Position numbers and translations under genes: made by a program. The notes beneath the pieces are model-generated. The model saw only the letters and a list, made by a program, of their open reading frames with translations, was not told where the DNA came from and made no database searches. Below, piece after piece: positions 60,710 through 64,000 of a stretch of DNA of 64,000 nucleotides (the stretch's first letter is position 1; every line of letters begins with the position of its first letter). The stretch comes from Conoideocrella luteorostrata (lineage: Eukaryota; Ascomycota; Sordariomycetes; Hypocreales; Clavicipitaceae). The stretch lies in assembly GCA_032433595.1 (NCBI GenBank), contig JASWJB010000218.1:1-64000 (forward strand), read 5' to 3'.

Positions 60710-61096
60710 TCACCATTCAAGGAGCGAATTGCTAACGAGCTCTAGCGGAAGCGTAATCGTTGCAGTACCATCCATAACCAGTGTTTTCACAGCCCAGCGC
60801 GCTATGCGATCAGTATCGTAGAAACTGAAGGTAAGTGTGGCGAACAGGGTGTGATGAGGGTGCTCGGGGATGAGTATCAGTCTGTGCTTTTGTTTGAGTG
60901 TGTGAAGAGAGGAGGGATTGCACAAAGATTTCCTCCGTCTTTTACACGATGTAACTAGGGCCATTACTTCATTTGTGCGCCTCAAGAATAACACCATGAG
61001 CAGAGCGACTCTGTGGATTTGGTACGCAAATGGTTGTGTAAGTACTACTAAAGAAATTGTGAGGATGGCTGGGGACCGCGCATAATTCTCCGGCAT
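60710..61096 (-). CDS. Hypothetical protein (weak)
   Basis: ATG-started frame of 128 codons. The C-terminal half (LFATLTFSFYDTDRIARWAV, then LVMDGTATITLPLELVSNSL) reads like a real protein, but the N-terminal half looks less natural and may contain intron sequence. No family recognised. Confidence 0.3.
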   Translation of the reverse strand: MPENYARSPAILTISLVVLTQPFAYQIHRVALLMVLFLRRTNEVMALVTSCKRRRKSLCNPSSLHTLKQKHRLILIPEHPHHTLFATLTFSFYDTDRIARWAVKTLVMDGTATITLPLELVSNSLLEW

Positions 61097-61974
61097 TACT
61101 TAGCTCTTAGGCAGCCATCAGGTCGGAATATGGGACAATGAGGTTTTGATACGGCCAGTGTCGGCTGTCGACATCCAAAACCATTCCAACCTCGTCCCCC
61201 GTCGTTCAACATCGTAAGTCCGAAGTACACCACCACCTTGCGCAGCCAGAACTCCACCACCCAACGTCATCAAGGTCAATTTGTGACTCATATACTGTCC
61301 CGGACAATTAAAAGTCATCTCAGAATCTCATCCGACCGGAACTGCGGCACGCCCATCCTGAGACGCAAAGTTGCAGAGAGGACAGGCTGACAGTTTGTTG
61401 TCTTATCAGATCATTGGGATCAGAGCGACCAGCCGAAGTGGGGGGGGGCATAGCTCCGTGTGGGGAGACGTTATTAACGTGCAGTAGGTATCTGTAAATC
61501 CGACTGCAAACTCCGACTAACTAGCTAGCTCAAGGTGGGCAAACCGGCCTTCCTTATTTAGATACGGGAACGCGGAACGGTTGAGAAGGTGTTTACAACG
61601 TGATGTGACTAAACGCCCATCGTTGTGTGCGTTCGGATGAGAGATTTCCTTGGTTGTGTGGCGACCCATGTGTCGTACGTTAGAGAGAACCGTGGTTTAG
61701 GCTGCATGGCACTCGTTAATCCGCGTAACTCCTGCGCTTGGAAAAAGTATATAAGCCGAGCTAGATAACCCTGCGCATATGGCATCTGAATCAAGATATC
61801 GTGCCATCAGTCTGAGACCCTACTCCTACGCGCATTTATTGGAAGTAAACACCAGAATATTTCACAGCCACTACATCAGAGGATTACATGAGAAGAGCCA
61901 TCATTCACCCCAAGATCAACCTACGACCAGCACTCATCAATCACACCAAAAACCGAGAGCGGCAGTTTTTCATA
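61097..61974. promoter_or_regulatory. Upstream region of the O-methyltransferase gene
   Basis: Contains a TATATAA element at 61748-61754, about 225 bp upstream of the preferred start codon, and a G9 run near 61440. An ATG at 61779 opens a 92-codon frame that overlaps the gene in another phase. An in-phase ATG at 61888 would add 29 residues. Confidence 0.45.
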
Positions 61975-62652
61975 ATGTCCAATACTTCCCAGAACAAGAA
62001 AAGCAGCCTCCTCTCCGTCATGGAAGGCATTGCCCAGCAGCGCCTCATCCATCCTGACCCTGACTTCGACAAGACCATTTCCAACTCCAAAGCTAAAGGT
62101 CTCCCCGACATTGCCGTCAACCCAGTCCAAGGGCAGTACCTGTCCATCCTCTGCCAACTCATCAATGCCAAGAGGGTTCTTGAAATCGGCACGTTGGGTG
62201 GCTACTCAACGATGTGGTTCGCCAAAGCGGGCGCACAAGTGACCAGCATCGAGATATCGGAGAAGCACCGAGACGTTGCTCTCGAGAACCTCCATGCTGC
62301 GGGTCTTGATGCCAATATCGTCTTGGGAGCGGCTTTGGATGTATTGCCTAAGTTGGCCGAGGCGGGGGGCCAGTTTGACCTCGTGTTCATCGACGCAGAT
62401 TGGGGAGAGCAGTGGGAGTACTTTGACTGGGCGGCTAAGATGGTGAGGAAGGGCGGCGCGATTTACGTGGATAACGTGGTGCAGACCATGATGGAAGATG
62501 GTGAGGCGTTTTCTGCAGGTGACAAGTCTCTCGTTGCCCGTGTGGGTGCGGATTCGAGGGTGAAGGCAACGATGGTGCCGACTATTTCGGCATATAAGAC
62601 GACCAGTGGTGATCCATGGGTTGATGGGTTCCTGTTGGCGATTGTGCTTTGA
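61975..62652 (+). CDS. Class I O-methyltransferase (caffeoyl-CoA / catechol OMT type)
   Basis: SAM-dependent methyltransferase. Single exon, 225 aa from the preferred ATG; an in-frame ATG at 61888 would give 254 aa. I prefer 61975 because the shorter form matches the family length of about 220 and the upstream 29 residues look like leader. Residues 68-79 are the SAM-binding VLEIGTLGGYST. The metal-binding/catalytic motif is FIDADW at 138-143 and the conserved Asp-Asn VDNV lies near 169. This is the PF01596 fold, found in bacterial and fungal small-molecule OMTs. It is cytosolic, with unknown substrate and no partner genes nearby. Confidence 0.85.
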   Translation: MSNTSQNKKSSLLSVMEGIAQQRLIHPDPDFDKTISNSKAKGLPDIAVNPVQGQYLSILCQLINAKRVLEIGTLGGYSTMWFAKAGAQVTSIEISEKHRDVALENLHAAGLDANIVLGAALDVLPKLAEAGGQFDLVFIDADWGEQWEYFDWAAKMVRKGGAIYVDNVVQTMMEDGEAFSAGDKSLVARVGADSRVKATMVPTISAYKTTSGDPWVDGFLLAIVL

Positions 62653-64000
62653 AGCTTTGGCTGTGAGCCAAATTGCGAAATTTTGTAGTAGGCGCTGATT
62701 GGAGAGCAAATGAAGATATTGGCTTTCCGTCACATTAATATTCCTTGTTATCGTCAAGGAACTAGACCCTGCAATTCATAATCTATGACATTAGGCTCGG
62801 TCACACTGTGTAACCCAAAAAAAATAAAATAAAATAAAATAAAACCTCGTTTGGATTATGATCACCTTCGTCGTGCAGATGCAACCACCGGACCACTCAG
62901 AAGCACTCGAGGCCTGAACCACCACGGGCTGGTAATTTAGTTACTGCTCCACAGACATCGGGAAGTAGACCCGATGTTGCAACAGGCGCAGCAGCACTTG
63001 GTGCGTTGTCTAAAGCTTGTTCAACCTTGTAGGAGGCCGCCTCGGGTACATTTGCCTTGGACGTCTGACCTCCAGTGGACGAGACGGAACAATGTCGAAT
63101 AGTAGGTGGATGACAATGCACCCAAATACCGCCGCTGTATCAGCCCCCGTTAATCCTTTCACGGCTGCTCGATCTGCTGTAGATAGTCAATCCAGACAGG
63201 CCTATTATACGCTTGTATACGACTAGATAACGCAAACTACGAGTCAGCACAGAGCATGCTTTCTCGCCTCACATTCGAGGAGGCCGGCAACTGGCTCATC
63301 AACCAATTTCCAGCATTTTTCAGGCGCCATCTTTGTAAACAGGGGTCATGCTGGACAGGCTTGATCTGCCGCGTTCGAAGCCAGGGTCAATCGCATGTGA
63401 GTAGCAGGTGAGGACAGCTTTAGTACAGAGGAGAAATACGTGTGCCGTTGCTTCGCCTTATCGTGATGCTGTTGTCACCGCAAGCCAGCGGACAGGGCAA
63501 GCGCGCGTCCGAGTCCAATAGATTTAGGTGAGTGGCAACAAGAAGCTGGGCATCGATTGTGGATCATGAATTGTCCGGCTAGCAGAAGGCGCAATACTGA
63601 GCAACCGTATGATTTCCAAGCAAAGCACTATGGCATCGTTTCGATTCGATTACAAAACGTACAGTAATCATGATACTATACAGTATATTGTACAGTGCTG
63701 TACGTACTACCGACTATGGGCTACGGGCTGCGGAGCAGCGTTCAGGCATTTGAAAGCATTTGCAAATCAAACACACGAGCAAAGTCAGTATTGGAATGGG
63801 CCAACCAACACTCCATTGTACAATTACTGGTTTCTCCGAAACTAGTCCATGGCGCCAAGGAAGCAACCTGTTCTGGTTCGTTCACGCGCCCAGCCCCCGC
63901 CACAGCCCATCCTTGTCTGGCCGCTTCAAGACGCACGCAGCGCTTCGACTGTGCATGCCATGTCCATGCATTTCCATGTTGCCGTGTCAAGCGTCTCAGT
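62653..64000. other. Intergenic / window end, no supported gene
   Basis: An AAAAT pentamer tandem lies at about 62818-62844. A short minus-strand frame (62897-63121) ending GSGLECF and its upstream extension could be the 3' end of a small gene but cannot be resolved. The final kilobase shows nothing clear. Confidence 0.45.
62818..62844 (+). repeat. AAAAT pentanucleotide microsatellite
   Basis: Four perfect AAAAT units after an A-run, just beyond the methyltransferase gene. Confidence 0.85.

Noticed and set aside
62897..63226. Small secreted or Cys-containing protein at the window end
   Set aside because: No start with a signal peptide, and the upstream frame joins only with contrived splice sites.

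Overview
The window looks like nuclear DNA from a filamentous ascomycete, most likely a Sordariomycete and probably Hypocreales. Genes carry few short introns (about 50-170 bp, GT...AG, one with a perfect ACTAAC branch site). Gene density is moderate. The conserved set includes gamma-tubulin complex, SAGA Ada1/Hfi1, Cdt1, ISWI, eIF3i, C1-tetrahydrofolate synthase and Pab2, together with fungal-only families such as DUF3405. The genus is not proven. There is no sign of plasmid, viral or bacterial DNA, and I found no CRISPR array, rRNA or convincing tRNA.

Layout. 0.9-5.7 kb: a divergent pair, hfi1 (SAGA subunit, minus) and a GCP3-type gamma-tubulin complex gene (plus). 5.7-15 kb: a gene-poor stretch with one convincing small gene (68 aa, at 11.36 kb) behind a long pyrimidine-rich leader, and one weak small gene at about 14 kb. 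15-21.5 kb: a class I SAM methyltransferase, cdt1 and a DHA1-type MFS transporter. 21.5-25.6 kb: non-coding, with the densest cluster of a dispersed TACGGAGTA palindromic motif. 25.6-41 kb: a DUF3405 type II membrane protein, a membrane protein with a SAP-like N-terminus, a 654-aa P450, and C1-THF synthase with a 21-nt microexon and an unusual 5' region. 41.8-54.5 kb: a small gene or pseudogene, a 954-aa Pro/Gln-rich plus Cys-rich repeat protein, eIF3i and ISWI. 54.5-62.7 kb: a HAPSTR1/DUF4588-like protein, a voltage-gated proton channel (Hv1), Pab2, two weak small ORFs and a caffeoyl-CoA-type O-methyltransferase.

The genes do not form an obvious pathway. The P450, MFS transporter and two methyltransferases are separated by housekeeping genes, so I do not call a biosynthetic cluster. 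The main leads are: (i) the dispersed 9-16-nt palindromic motif found only outside coding exons; (ii) an Hv1 channel whose third S4 charge is Lys; (iii) the C1-THF synthase leader, with an in-frame presequence-like extension lacking a nearby AUG and a uORF whose stop overlaps the main start; (iv) the Cys-rich repeat protein. Exon boundaries were worked out by hand from splice signals and reading-frame continuity. In every multi-exon gene called with high confidence the summed exon length is a multiple of three.
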